Positions 33,371 to 45,509 are shown, counted from the first letter of the stretch. The stretch is DNA of 64,000 nucleotides from Marthasterias glacialis (GCA_911728455.2 OU452239.1:11266328-11330327), one strand, 5' to 3'. The notes: generated by a model not told the origin, from the letters alone. Program-made: numbers and translations.

Positions 33371-33415
33371 TCATATAGTGTTATCGCCCGCGGTTAGCTC
33401 ATTTGCAATGCAAAT
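33371..33415 (-). promoter_or_regulatory. Candidate promoter of the CART-like gene: palindromic POU octamer plus TATA-like box
   Basis: On the minus strand ATTTGCATTGCAAAT (33401-33415), two overlapping octamer sites in opposite orientation, lies about 25 bases upstream of CTATATG (33372-33377). A start about 30 bases further on gives a 5' UTR of about 100 nt. POU factors commonly drive neuroendocrine genes; that link is inference. Confidence 0.45.
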
Positions 33416-34747
33416 TCCGACCGTCCAATCGAGTTCAACGGCACCCGCATGCGTAAACTGCTATGTCCTGGAACGTTGCGTGGTGTATCACCGTTCGTGG
33501 TCGAGCGAACATTTTTTTAGGCGCCACTAGAAAAGATGAATGTTGTTTGGTTATTTCGAGCAGCGTGTGAAAAAAGGAGGGGAAAAAACGGGAAAAAAAC
33601 CGATGCTTCCGAAAGATACTTATAGCACCGAATCAAGCACGTCCCATCGAAGTATTGATTTATTCTCAAGCTTCCGCCACCATCTTCATTTTTTGCCAAG
33701 TGTTGTGATAAAAAAGAGGTGGGAGGTTTCCTTCATCGCAAAAATGAGCAATTTTCAGTCAAGGGTGCGCTTTTAACATGCCACGGGCTTTTGGAAAAAA
33801 AGGTAACATGGAAATAAATTAGCTGTGATGTACTCATTGAAGTGGTTCGTTAAACTGGTGCCGTGTGCCTGGGGTGAGAATGCTCATAATAGTTCGTTCA
33901 CCCGTAGTTAGAATTAGGCGGCAATCTTCAAAAGGAAGGGGTAATTTCTTTCAATATATGTTTTATGTGAGTGATTACAATTTTTCAAGATTGATTTTTT
34001 TGTGAAAAATGGACTTTCAAATAAGAGGGAAAAGTGTTGTTATTACAAAATCTGATGTTTCTTGTTCATCAGAGAATGGATAACTAGTACATCATTTTAT
34101 GAACTTTGTGTTTATTCTTATACATAAGTAAGATAGATTAAGATCTATTTTTGGGGAGCATATCAATAAGTTTAGCCTATTCCAGTTGCTTATCAAAGAA
34201 AACACCAGATGTTATTTACGGTTTTAACCAGCTGACGTTTTCACACGTCGGAATATAGTCTTGACAATATTTCACAATTATTTTATAGAATATGGATTTT
34301 TTTTTGGATGACCTTTCAGCGACGGCGCGCGGTCTTTTTGAAGTCGGTGTAGACTTTTTAAGGTTACCGGATCAAAACAAAATATATTTTAACAAAAATG
34401 AGCGCCAATATTTAAGCCAGAAGCTTGTCTACGTGTGAGCCCATTCTGCCACCAGTTCGTCTTGAAAATTTGTAACTATTCACGGTGCTTTTAGTTTTGA
34501 CATTTTGTCTTTTATTCTAGGCTGTCTGCTTAGGTGCGGCCGAGCATAAACGAAGATGTACTCTATTCACTTATGCAGCGTGTACGCATACAATGATAAC
34601 AATATTAGGTTTTTATGCACCGCAATATCCTATAGCAACATCTAGCTCCCAACAACATTATTATCCCCGTTGATCAGGCGTACTCAGACCATGCTTCCTC
34701 CAACACAATACCATCTTAGTCCTCGCAGGTTCCCATTTGTGCACCTT

Positions 34748-34890
34748 GGATAACAGAAGTGACGTGTGGTTAAGTGTCTTGCTCAAGGACAAAAGTGTCA
34801 TCACGACCGGGATTCGAACCCACACACTCCGATAACTAGGCCATCAGAACTAGGATCTGATGTGCTAGACCGCTCGGCCATGACACATAC
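34748..34890 (-). repeat. tRNA-derived SINE (first family), head and part of body
   Basis: The minus-strand head GTGTCATGGCCGAGCGGTCT with B-box GGGTTCGAATCCCGGTCG, followed by TTGTCCTTGAGCAAGAC. Truncated, beside a GTTT microsatellite. Confidence 0.7.
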
Positions 34891-34894
34891 ATTG

Positions 34895-34945
34895 TTTGTT
34901 CGCTCGTTTGTTTGTTTGTTTGTTTGTTTGTTTGTTTGTTTGTTT
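34895..34945. repeat. (GTTT)n microsatellite
   Basis: About eleven units, adjoining the SINE head at 34,748-34,890. Confidence 0.9.
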
Positions 34946-35159
34946 TGTTTTGTGTTGGTTTGTGTTTTCAATTGACCCTGACAATTTGATCACAGCGGGC
35001 AGGACGTCCAGGCTTTGAGGTTTTTTTAAGCATTGAAATGTCACTGGTAGAGAAACTGGGAGAATAGTTATAAAAGTTCAGCCGGACGAGGGAAAAGAAT
35101 TACACCATAATAAGAAGTGATTAAAACTTTTGCATACAATTAAAGTTTAAGGTAAAATA

Positions 35160-35475
35160 CAAGCAGTGTTCGTATTTTGTGTGATTCGGTCTAAAACTTA
35201 TACATGCAAAAACAAACCTGTGAAAATTTGGGCTCAATCAGTTGTCTGAGTCCGGAGAGAATAGTGAAAAACCATGCACACTTTTCAACATGTAAACACA
35301 CCATTGTCCTTAATTTCGATTGCTTATAACCGAAATTGAAAATTAGGGTCTCCAAATTCTATTTTCTCGACTTTGACGGTGTTTCAGACAGACATATTTC
35401 TATGGAAGATTGGCGCTGAATATGAATTTCATAATCAGTGTGCTTTTAGACTGATTCTAATAAAAACAATTGGTT
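35160..35475. repeat. Inverted copy of the dispersed AT-rich repeat family
   Basis: CCTTAATTTCGATTGCTTAT, TTCTATTTTCTCGACTTTGA and TTTCATAATCAGTGTGCTTT are the inverse of the strings at 17,545-17,960. Confidence 0.6.
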
Positions 35476-36019
35476 GAGCACCAATCCTGTCTTTAAACAT
35501 TAATTTCGAGAAAACTAACATTACACTCGGATAGAAATATTGAATTGATAAATCTAAAGCGAACTTGTGTTTGGAAAACAAAATATGGCAAGAGAGAAGG
35601 GGCAACAAAGGTAAACAATGCCTATTTACTCGTTGACGGATTATGGGGCGTCTAAAGTCAGGACGCCACCGAACGAATATTTTTCTGTATCATTGTTTTT
35701 CCCCCCTTCTTTCAAACGATAAGATCGATCATGAGGTTGGTTTTGAATGTGTAGGCTTGAGATTCTACTCAATTAACGAATGTTTAATTAGGCGGTAATG
35801 TAATTTACTCAAGGAAGAGAAAGACTGGTTCGAATGAACGGTGAATGGCACCGACCCAGGGTCGTTTTGTGGGTTTTTTTTATGAGCTGTGAGCCAGCTC
35901 GTCTTTTTTTACGTTGCAAGGTTGCAAATTGTAGATAATGACGCCCAAATAAGAACACAATTCTGTAAGTGCGTTTGTGCGGCAACCCAATGAATTCAGA
36001 GATAGATCTTTCTGTAGTC

Positions 36020-36165
36020 AGACACCCAATGTAGCCCAAATTATGTGCCTCATTGTACACCAGCACTAAATGTAGCCCAAATCGTGTACCAAAATGTACC
36101 CCGACACTAAATGTAGCCCAAATGTAGACTGAGCCTATCTCAACCCTGTATCTAAAAATAGCCCG
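36020..36165. repeat. 41-bp minisatellite family, locus 1
   Basis: CTAAATGTAGCCCAAAT starts at 36066 and again exactly 41 bases later, with diverged flanking copies. Same unit length and CTAAATGTAGCCC / TGTACC motifs as at 58 kb. Confidence 0.65.
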
Positions 36166-38793
36166 GGTTTTTGTCCATGTTGTTTTCAAAAAGAGTGACG
36201 GGATATATTTAAACGCCTATTTTATTTTATTTTTTCTTATCCATTTTAGTAAGGGTGGTTTGTAGGATATGGACCTTTGCAGGGAAGGGGAGAGGTGAAA
36301 CAATCTTGTTAGTACTTTTTTTATGACCGATGTCCTCAACAAGGGTTCAAAAACCAATGTATCAAACTCGTACCCTTCGTTATGTAGTTTAAATTGATCT
36401 GAGACGATCAACGTCCGCTCATGTGCTCTTCTTCATTCTTTAAAGATGCACAGTCCGGTTTCTCCCAGTGAATTAAAAACATTTTCTCACGAAAATCGTA
36501 CTAATATAACAAACAAATCTTTACATACAAATATATTATATTATATTAAAAGTTTTTTTGTCGTTTGGCTGATTCCTAATCTTAAAGTTGACTATTTTGT
36601 GTGGAGCGAGGAAAATGCTTACCGTTGTCTGTTCATTCATTTGTTTATTTATTTGTTTGTTTTCTTCTTTTTTTTCTGGCATTCTTTTAGGGTGAAAATT
36701 AAAATTATTAGAAAACACAGAGGAAGGACGCCTTTAAGTTGTCAATGGAAACACCGCGCATGCACATATGCACCAATTAAAGAGTTCGCTTTCCATTAGA
36801 GGAAAAGCCAATAAGTCAATTTGACTGTCTGTGGGGAGTTCAGCTTCGTCACTTCCGATGCAGCCAGAAATTTATTGAAAATTATTCTTAAAGAGATTAA
36901 GCGGAAGCTAATTGAATTCCACGGTCCCTTCTCGTATTTGATGAGACAACAGCAGGCCGGTTTATTCGCTGCGACTTGGTCCCGCCGAGTGTCGCGTAAT
37001 CCACTTTTCTCCAGTGGCTCGTTGTCTTGTTTTGCTGGGTGAGGGTGGGTTTATTTCAATTTTCGGATTTTGTGTCTTAAAATTCTGGATTTTTGAGGGT
37101 TTTAAAAGTGACGTTGGGATTTAGATGGAATTATAGCGTTCTGGTTTGGAAGAGGAACATACACTGTAATCCTCTTTTTCACCATAAACACACCATACAA
37201 CAAATTTAATCATATTAGGGGCTGTCAGATTTTCTTGATGACAATATTTTAGGTTCTGTCAGGAATTTTGAGCACATTCATAAAAATGTTCAATTTGGTT
37301 TGGAACTATCAATCCGAATTGAGCTGTGGGGACAAATATTAGCTTCAATGTTTTGTTGCGTGTGTCATTATGTAGTGGGGCTATTTTTTCATGAAAGCAC
37401 GATGACATAGCTCTTTAAAAAAATGATTTAAACTGGTCGGGACAAATGTTTGCAAGTGGGTATTATATATGTATGTATATTTATTTATTTATTTATTTAA
37501 GTTAAACCTGTAGGTATTAAAACTACAGGTTGCAAAAGAGCTTTCAGCGAAATATAAAAGTTTAAAAACTGTCACCATGCAATTATGAAAAAAAATCAAA
37601 CCGGGTGATCATAACACAAGATCATTGTCTCAGGTTCCGTTGGGGAATTTGAAGATAAATATAATTGAAAACTAATGTGTGTGGACAACTTTAGTTTCAA
37701 TATTTTGAGTGGGTCATGAGTGAAATTTAGCGCTTTCACTCTGAAAAGTCCTGGGGTCAGAAATAACCCAGAGTGAGTCACGGGGGAAGTCCCATTTCGG
37801 GGTCAGCGTGACCCACGTCACATTGACTAGGACCCCGGAGTAAGTTGACACCCCAAACCGGGTCATTTGGACCCAGCAATGGGTTTGCCACCACGGGACC
37901 CTTCCCGGGGCTCAATTCTGACCCAGTCCATTTAAGTGCTGGTTGTTGTCTTTTCCGCGAAATCACGACGAAATAGCCCCTTCCAAAAGCAACTGAATTT
38001 AAAATGTTAGAGACAGTTCAGTTTTCAGATATCACTAGTTTTATAAAACAAACAAAACACTGGTTTGTATAAACGATTGTACAGCACAAAGTAACACAAG
38101 TATTAGGTCCTTCAATAAACGTTTGATTTTCTAAACATTTATGAATAACCTGTCCAGGGTGGGGTTATATTTTAATATGCCACACCATGCCCCAGGGGAT
38201 CTAAAAATAGCTTAATATTAATAATGATTAGCAGTAATTAATACCATTTCAACCCAATTACCCCCACAGAATCTGAAGTGCGTACACGCAATGCGCCGTT
38301 AACCAAACCTCTATCTGTTAAAGGAACCTGATCGTTGGTTTGTGGAAGAGTAATCTTGCTCCAATCATAAAATTATTGTTTTCAATAATTACACATTACA
38401 AACAACCTGCGAAATTGTTGTTGTTTTGTTGTTGTTGTTGTTGTTGTTGTTTTTGTTCTCAATATTGCCATAGCGATTTGTATTGTGATATCACACTTTG
38501 CTTAAGAAATTAAGATTGATGCACATTTTAAAATCAATCGGAGCCTTTTGAGAAGTCAAGTCCATTTATTATTTTTTTCATTATATTTATTTTTATTTAT
38601 TTATTTTAATATTTATTATTCAATAAAATTTATTACTATTATCGGTAGTAGTAGAAGTATTATTTTTTTTAATTAATTATTATTATACATCCAACCCCGC
38701 ATGCACCAATTACATGATATTGTACAACCATATGAACGAAATTTCATTGTGGAAGGAGTATTGGCTCTGGGAAGAGCCGTTTTAGGTTTATTT

Positions 38794-38832
38794 GCAACGT
38801 TTCGACTAGCTTGCTGTAGTCGTCTTCAAGAG
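38794..38832 (-). ncRNA. Hammerhead-ribozyme-like motif, copy 2 (best stem)
   Basis: Minus strand: TTGAAGAC, then GACTA..CAGCAAGC..TAGTC as a perfect 5-bp stem, then GAAACGTTGC. The first core base is T where C is expected, so it looks like a decayed ribozyme. Confidence 0.35.
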
Positions 38833-39275
38833 ACTGGTAAAGTTGGTACTACAATAAAACATAAACAATTTTTTTTCGATCTCCACCCAATCCTATACTA
38901 CACCTTTAAGCTATTTGGAGTATGCGCACCATAAGCAATATGAGTGGTGTGTCAAGTATTTCGTTGGCAGAGAAGTCAAGTGGACAAACGACCAGCAATT
39001 TCGTTTCAACTTCCTCTTCTCTAGTTTCATACAAATTGATTATTTTGCACCGAGTTTAAGCTTTAAATTCCCCCTCTAATCGACCGTTCAGACTTAGGCT
39101 CTACACGGTAAAGACAACTGGGGAGGGAGAGTGGATAAGAAGTGGCAATAACTCGTAGCCCGAGGAAACATTAAACATGGATTTTCAGCTGTAGTGTGGG
39201 AGGAGGAGACGAAAGGATGGGAGAAATGATAGCTATTTCTCGAGTAAAAATATTGGGTACATCGCAATGCAGGTT

Positions 39276-39559
39276 CAATTGGGGACTTTTTGTGACGCTT
39301 GGTGGCAGCAGACTAATCAATGTTCTCGGAAGCGTGCACATGCTTAAAATTACGTAAGCGATGGCAGACTTTTGAGGACACTAGGTGGCAGCAGACTTAC
39401 CAGGTAAATCCATTGTACTCGGACTTGTTGTGCATGCTCAGAAAGGTGTAAGTAATGGAAATTTACCTGGTAAGTCTGCCGCCACCTACAGTCCCAAAGT
39501 CTACGATTGAAAATTACTTAGTATGTCTGCTGCCACCTAGCGTTCCGGTGTCCCCAATT
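39276..39559. mobile_element. CTCF-like palindromic MITE, copies 3 and 4 (one nested in the other)
   Basis: An outer element begins CAATTGGGGACTTTTTGTGA and ends CGGTGTCCCCAATTC. Inside it (about 39367-39509) lies a second element with its own boxes ACACTAGGTGGCAGCAGAC and GTCTGCCGCCACCTACAGTC. Four copies of the box fall in under 300 bp. Confidence 0.75.
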
Positions 39560-39683
39560 CACAAGTAAGACCTTAATCTTGAAGTAGGTTTCGAACTGGG
39601 GTCTACAGAAGTGAAAGACAGGACGAGATACCACTCAGTGCGCCTCATCTCGTCTCATCTACTGTAGGGCCCTGACTGGTCCA

Positions 39684-39837
39684 TAGACAACTTCGCAAAT
39701 AATTTTTGTTACGCGCATTAGCCGTGGAATGAGGTCAATGCTGGTCTAGTTAGTGACAAAATGGGTCGATAACTAGACCAGCATGCACCTCACTCGGCGG
39801 CTAAGGCGCGCGTAAAAAGTATTTGCGAAGTTGTCTA
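39684..39837. mobile_element. Palindromic MITE, TAGACAACTTCGCAAAT ends
   Basis: TAGACAACTTCGCAAATA at the left and TATTTGCGAAGTTGTCTA at the right; pairing continues inward (TACGCGCATTAGCCG / CGGCTAAGGCGCGCGTA, then CTGGTCTAGTTA / TAACTAGACCAG). Nearly the whole 154 bp folds into one hairpin. The TA ends would fit a Tc1/mariner-type element. Confidence 0.8.
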
Positions 39838-39934
39838 TTAGGGATTTAGACGGAGACAACTGCATTGACGATCAACTAGTTTTGGGATAATGTTCAGCCA
39901 ATTAAAGACAAGACAGTCATAAAGAAAAAACAAA

Positions 39935-40060
39935 GACTCAGTCTCAAGGTTCACTGATTGTAAAGTAATTGATACCAGTACAATCCTCCAGAGAAATAGT
40001 TCTGTCTGAACTACTGTCAGAGTTGAGGAAACAGCATTTCAAAGACTACACAAAATTAAT
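39935..40060. repeat. Partial copy of the dispersed AT-rich repeat family
   Basis: GTCTCAAGGTTCACTGATTG, GAAATAGTTCTGTCTGAACT and CTGTCAGAGTTGAGGAAAC match the family. Confidence 0.55.
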
Positions 40061-40469
40061 AATAACAAACCGTTGCTTTGATTCAAGCGTGAGGACATAT
40101 GAACTGATTTTAGTTGTTGACAAATAAACGTGAAAACATGAATTACATTCAAACAAATCAATGTTAGTTGAGTCCAGAGCATGGAGCGGAATTTACTATT
40201 TCAACAACCAGTGATGTATTTACTTTCGATCTCCTACCGACATGTCTAGTGACAGGCACCAAACAGGCATGACCTTGCTGTCTGGCCACGCACCATTGGC
40301 CAGTAAGTGACCTTGAGGTCACTCCCTAGAGAGTTAATTAATTAACCCTTAAAACCCACAAGAATACTAGATGGATACCATGCCGAATACTAACCACAAT
40401 AGTGTAACATCTTGTATTGTTCAATCTTATTTCAGCCGAATATAATTACAATGGCTGGATTCAGAGTAT

Positions 40470-40790
40470 AAGACCATGTGACCTTTGTTTTACAAAAAGA
40501 GTGACCTTGTACATTCCAGTGCCTTTCTGGTAGGCAAGATACAACACTGCATATGGGAAATTTTTACATTTTGTGTCATAATGTCCACATAAATTCAGGA
40601 GTTATACAAAATAATAAGCTGAACCAATTTTGAGATGCCCCCTTTCTTCATATCAAAAGTTGATAACAATCAGACAGAGTGCAATCTCCATATGTTTTCT
40701 TCCATTGGGCTGTGTACAAATCGTGCCTGCAGGAAGTCCAGGCTCTGTGGCTCTTTTGTAAACATGAGATGTCACGAGTTACAAGGTCCA
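40470..40790. repeat. Dispersed repeat pair (copy at 48,325)
   Basis: AAAAAGAGTGACCTTGTACA, ACATAAATTCAGGAGTTATA, CATTGGGCTGTGTACAAATC and GTGCCTGCAGGAAGTCCAGG recur at 48,325-48,640 in the same order. Inverted or partial pieces sit at 34,985-35,040, 43,180-43,225 and 43,697-43,740. Non-coding. Confidence 0.7.
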
Positions 40791-41284
40791 TACGGATGCC
40801 CGTAAGCCACTTTCACATACGTGCCGAAATCCCTTTCGGTGAAACCCGTCTCCAATGAGCAGACAAAGTGGATAAACACGGGGCTTGCGTGCAAAGCGCC
40901 CACAACGCTTCATTACTGCCCATTTATCCTGAATAAACATTGACAGGAACCGGCGAGAGTCGACGTCGTTGAACGTATAACATGACCGGAAACGTAGTAC
41001 CATTTTTTGATATGATCACTACTGGTGAGTTGTTCGAAGTCCCCAATGTACTGTAAAAAATAAAGTCAGTAACGTATTGAACCAAGGAAGTACAAGAAGT
41101 GACTCTTTATTTATATTTACAAAAGCTTTTCGAAGTCCGGACTTCCGGCAGGCACAAAGTGTACACAACTTGGGAAGAAAATTTAGCAATTATAAAGATT
41201 GCAACACAACACGTTATTTATTTCAATTTTTGATAGGAAGAAAGGGGGCACATATTTAAACTCGTTCATCTGTTACACTTTTTC

Positions 41285-41480
41285 ACAAAACTGTAAGAGT
41301 TTCAATCTGAAAGTTCACTGATGACGAAGCTCATGCCTGTGCAAATCCACCAAAGACCATTGTCCACCTGAATTATGGCTACTGTCAAAGTTTTAAAAAC
41401 ACCATTTGAAGATCCTCAAATTTATTGTAATTGCTAATTTCGACGCCGCGCAATTGAAATAGATTGTACACAAACGTGCA
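41285..41480. repeat. Diverged copy of the dispersed AT-rich repeat family
   Basis: TTTCAATCTGAAAGTTCACT, then GGCTACTGTCAAAGTTTTAA and a CGCGCAATTGAAATAG end resemble the family. Confidence 0.45.
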
Positions 41481-41504
41481 CAAAATTCCTTGTGCTAAAA
41501 CATA

Positions 41505-41651
41505 AGCCTTTTTGAAGCCACGGCTTGGCTCCAGCTTTATCGGCTCCGTCAGTTATTTAGAAAAAAATGTGTGCTTTCGGTACGTGGTTTCAAACAGGCA
41601 GCCAGAGCCTAATCTGGAGCTCAAGCCCAAGCCGAGGTTTCGAAGAAGGCC
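41505..41651. mobile_element. MITE with GCCTTTTTGAAGCCAC-type ends, copy 1
   Basis: GCCTTTTTGAAGCCACGGCT at the left and GCCGAGGTTTCGAAGAAGGC at the right, with GGCTTGGCTCC / GGAGCTCAAGCCC inside. Same family as 54,351-54,485. Confidence 0.7.
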
Positions 41652-44238
41652 ATTAAGAATGTCTTTCGTTGTTTTCTCTAAAACGTGACCACCTAAGGTT
41701 GTGCAATTTTTAGTTTTTTTTAAATTTTGGTTTGTCGAATGAAAACTAGAGGAGGGGAAATAATTATCTCACCCAGAAGCTAATGATGCACTACCCTTTA
41801 TTCCGGTTATAAGCTTGATAATAATCTACATATATTATTAAACACATTATGGCACCACATTTAGCAAGATCTTTACACGCTTCATCGCGAGAAACTATAA
41901 TAACGACAGACATTGATCTTTCGCGGAATATAAATTATCAGCCATGCTCGTTTGCAGAACGACAAGGCCTTCGAGTGTGACATTCATCATTAGAACAGAA
42001 CATGGAGACGACAAATGGGCCATGGGAATTCAGTGGCTTCTTTGTTGGAAATCAAAGAAAAGAAAAGGGGGTTGGTATTGTGGAGGTGGATGGATTCGCA
42101 TGTGAGAAATTGTCCGAAGATCGCTGATAGACTTGCACACATTCTGAGTCCATGATGAGATCATTTCTACAGTGGTAGTGACCCCAATCAAAGAAAAGAC
42201 CAAGAGTAACCACAAATTAATAGTCTCACACTGCCTCTTTCTTGACAGAAAAAAAAGAATAGTGAAATTCATCATTGAACTGAACATGAAGACGAAAAAA
42301 TAGGCGATGGGAATTCAGTAGCTTCTTTGTTGGAAATCAAAGAAGGGAAAAAGGGGGTTGATATTGTGGAGGTGATCTGTTGTTGATGTGCTTCTGGATG
42401 GATCCAGTTGTGAGGAATTGTCCTAATAAGATACTTTCAAAAATAGTCTCACAGCCTCTTTCTTGACAGAGAAAAAATTTAAAGAATAGTGACACCACAA
42501 CTTGAGTTGTCCTTATCATGTGAGGTTTGTCCATCACATGTTCCTTAAATACGGCCGGTAGCTAATGGGATTGTTCCTCTAAAGAGACAAGCATGGAATC
42601 TGGCACACAGTCAGAGTAAGTCATGAGAAAGATATATGGCCAGAGGGCCGTCGCAGATGTGTCCTTTGAAAAAAAATATGGGTAGAAGCACAAGCAATGG
42701 CAGCGACTTAAAACATTTTGCAAATTACTTGATGTTCTACCAAGTCTCATTTTTTAAATTCCGAATCTGCAGTCTTTCTCATGGCATGCTTTGGGAGCCG
42801 AATTCCGTGCTTATATTCTCAGAAGCACAATTCCCCCATACATTTCCCCAGTCTGCCCCCACTACTTCAGCTTTGCTTATTACCAATAAAAACACTCGAG
42901 CACGAGTGCTAAGTCCCCAAAAAGGGGCCATACGTTTGTGATAAAAATGTGGGTTTATTTTATTATTTTTTGGCAGGGGCTTGCCTTCCCCAAGTAAAGT
43001 TGAGAGCCATCAACCCCATGAAACAATATTGGAACCTGGTTCAACAATCCTTAGAAGTAATGACTCTCAATTTTGACGTACAGAATTTTGTTGGGGGTAC
43101 TCAAAAATATTATTGAGGGGTGGCGAATTGATTTACTCACTTTTTAGTACAAGGGGGCACCCATAGAAATAATGTCACTCACGGCATGGCATGGTATTTC
43201 TGCAGGCACAAAGTGTACACAGCTCAATGGTAACATAAAAACTGAAATTCTACGAAGATGGCAAATGTTTGTTTCACTAAAGCTTCAAAACATTTCCGGT
43301 GCCGTGGAGGTTTGGCTGTATGATCAAAAACGTATATCCCAGGACAGCTTCAGAAAAACCCATTTTCCTTCTCTTTGTAATTCAAAATTAAACATATTTT
43401 GACAACTCATTTCAGTGTAGACTCCTCTGGGCTTCCGAACCCGCTTCCAGTTTCCCTCCATTTCCGTATTATTCTTGGCCTTCTAATGAAATTTTCTTCC
43501 TCGACGAAATTTTATCAAAATGTTAGACAAATCAAATTACCTTGCAAAGGGCAATAATTGAATAATGTTGATAAAGCAAATCGACTTAAATTGTCTTGTT
43601 CCAAACCGTCCGTTGAGCTTTGCATAATTGAAACGCAAACATTATGCGTTTATGTCCATCTAGTTTTGTAAAGACGACGTGACTTGTGACATCGTATAAT
43701 CTACACCAGAGCCACAGAGCCTGGACTTCCTGTGGGCTTGAAACGTACACATCTCAACGGATGTAGACATATTCTTTCATTTGATGAAGACGGCAGAGTG
43801 CAATTTTTTTTCATATGAAACATAACGGCATATCTCAAAAACGTGTACAGCTGGGTTTTTTTCTTTTCTTTCTTTTTTACATGTATATGCATTCGACAGT
43901 GGACTTCTAACAAAAGGGAAGGGGAATTCGTGTACAAAACCAATGGGGACATCCTTGAAAAAAACTAAGTCTAAACAATTTCAGAACAAATTGGTTTACA
44001 CCATAATACAAACATGTATGTGTGGGGTGACACAAAGATTACTCGCATGGTTTTCCGAAAACGAAAAACAAGGTTGTTTTTCGATCCTCAAAAATTCCAG
44101 TTATCGAAATAAAAATGAAGAAAGGGTACAACCCCTGGCCGATGACGTCACGTTACTTCTGTCATTTAAAAGAACAGGGGTGGCATTTTTCAAAGCTAAA
44201 GTAGAAAACGTTGCATTGAAAAAAATTAAAACGTTTGA

Positions 44239-44368
44239 TCTCTAGGTGGCAGCAGACAAACCAGGTAGATTTTCACTGTTTATGTATAGTTCTGGGCCTG
44301 CGCACATTATCGAGAGTGATGGATTCACCTCGTATACCGCCACCTAGCGTCTCAAAAGGCTCCCATCA
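44239..44368. mobile_element. CTCF-like palindromic MITE, copy 5
   Basis: CTCTAGGTGGCAGCAGACAA..CCAGGTAGATTTTCACTG at the left, ATACCGCCACCTAGCGTCTC at the right, ending about 130 bases before the plus-strand exon at 44,497. Confidence 0.75.
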
Positions 44369-44496
44369 TTGCCTGGCTTGGACATTGTGCGTGTTAACCA
44401 TTTTCTGTTTTGCAAGATATCTCTGCACTAATCAAATTTCTGCGCTTCCACCAACTCAATAAAAATGTTGGTACCTGTCTGTTTACAAGTGGCTAG

Positions 44497-45025
44497 GCAT
44501 GAACGTGATGGCCACACATGCATGATGTACAAAGGCGTGGGTGCGTTTAACCCCCCGTATGGTTGCACTGGCACGTACTCAATGATGTACAGAACATCCA
44601 CAAAGAAACTTGTAAAATAAAAGATAATTACATCAGTGTTGAGTGGAACTGTACCTTGATTCTCGTCCACATATGAGAAAACTATACGAATACATAGAAA
44701 CCAGTGGCTTCTATTTAGTTTTACTGCAACACTTTGTGTTGCTTCGCTATTACATAAAATCAGCTTTTGGTACACGGTAAATTGGTCATGATGTCAATTT
44801 TTTTGCTGGACTGTGTACAGGCAGGCTACCAGCATGCAGTCTGGTGACCGCCTCCCCAGGATGCCTCCATTAAGTGCGTTCCATCATTACGAGAGCGTAT
44901 ACTATAGCATGGGGTCTGCGCCAAAGACATCGGCCTCGGCTTCCGCACCAGCTGCATCTCCAGTTTCGCCCGTCAATTCGACCTCACGTCTTCCCAAAAC
45001 GCGCAATTTCAGACTACATGACTGA
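44497..45025 (+). CDS. Last two exons of an unrecognised gene
   Basis: Exon A (about 44497-44611) encodes HERDGHTCMMYKGVGAFN, then PPYGCTGTYSMMYRTSTKKL, and ends at GTAAAAT. Exon B (44825-45025) follows a pyrimidine tract and a doubled acceptor (ACAGGCAG), phase 0, and encodes ATSMQSGDRLPRMPPLSAFH..YYSMGSAPKTSAS..AASPVSPVN..KTRNFRLHD and a stop. The intron is 213 nt. ATTAAA at about 45,087 could be the poly(A) signal. The amino-acid mix (Y, M, G, P rich, then an S/A/P-rich tail) reads like real protein, but I recognise no family. Upstream exons were not found. The start of exon A is the least certain boundary. Confidence 0.45.
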
Positions 45026-45509
45026 ACCCGCGTGCTGACCCGTGGTTTCGAAACGGCTAACTATAGTTCCACTTTTATGGATTATTTATTAAACAGCCAT
45101 AATGCAACACTATGAACGACGAAGCGCAAAATGTAATGGATATTTCTGCTTGGCTTAAAAAAGGTTGTGAGAAAAGCCTTGTGAGCATGCCTCCGTAAAA
45201 TGTCTTTAAATTTTAGCAATTTTGGGGCGCTTCCAAAGTACAGAGAACAATCTGTGGCGGCAAATATTGTTTTTTTCGGCGGACATGTAGGTGTTAACTC
45301 TCGAAATGAACCGTGTTTTGTTGAACGGTGTTTAGTTTACAACGTAGAGGGCGAACAGTCACAGAAAAATTACACGTGTTCAATTCAAACAGTAAGAATT
45401 ACCGGTACTACAACTGGAAACCTTAAACTGACTTAGCCTAAGGGAGAACCATGAAGGTGTCAAGTAGTAGAAACAAAAAATTGTAATCCTTTTAAAAAAC
45501 GGAACGTTT

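Larger units (their letters stand above)
33420..44490. other. Interval between the CART-like gene promoter and the 44.5-kb exons; no confident exon
   Basis: It contains SINE and MITE copies, AT-rich microsatellites (38,417-38,452 TTG; 37,483-37,500 TTTA), a 41-bp minisatellite fragment (36,020-36,165) and a GC-rich non-coding block with repeated GGGTC/GACCC (37,745-37,935). The stretch 36,810-37,050 is low-copy and may be regulatory. A both-strand open region lies at 40,779-41,003. Confidence 0.5.
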
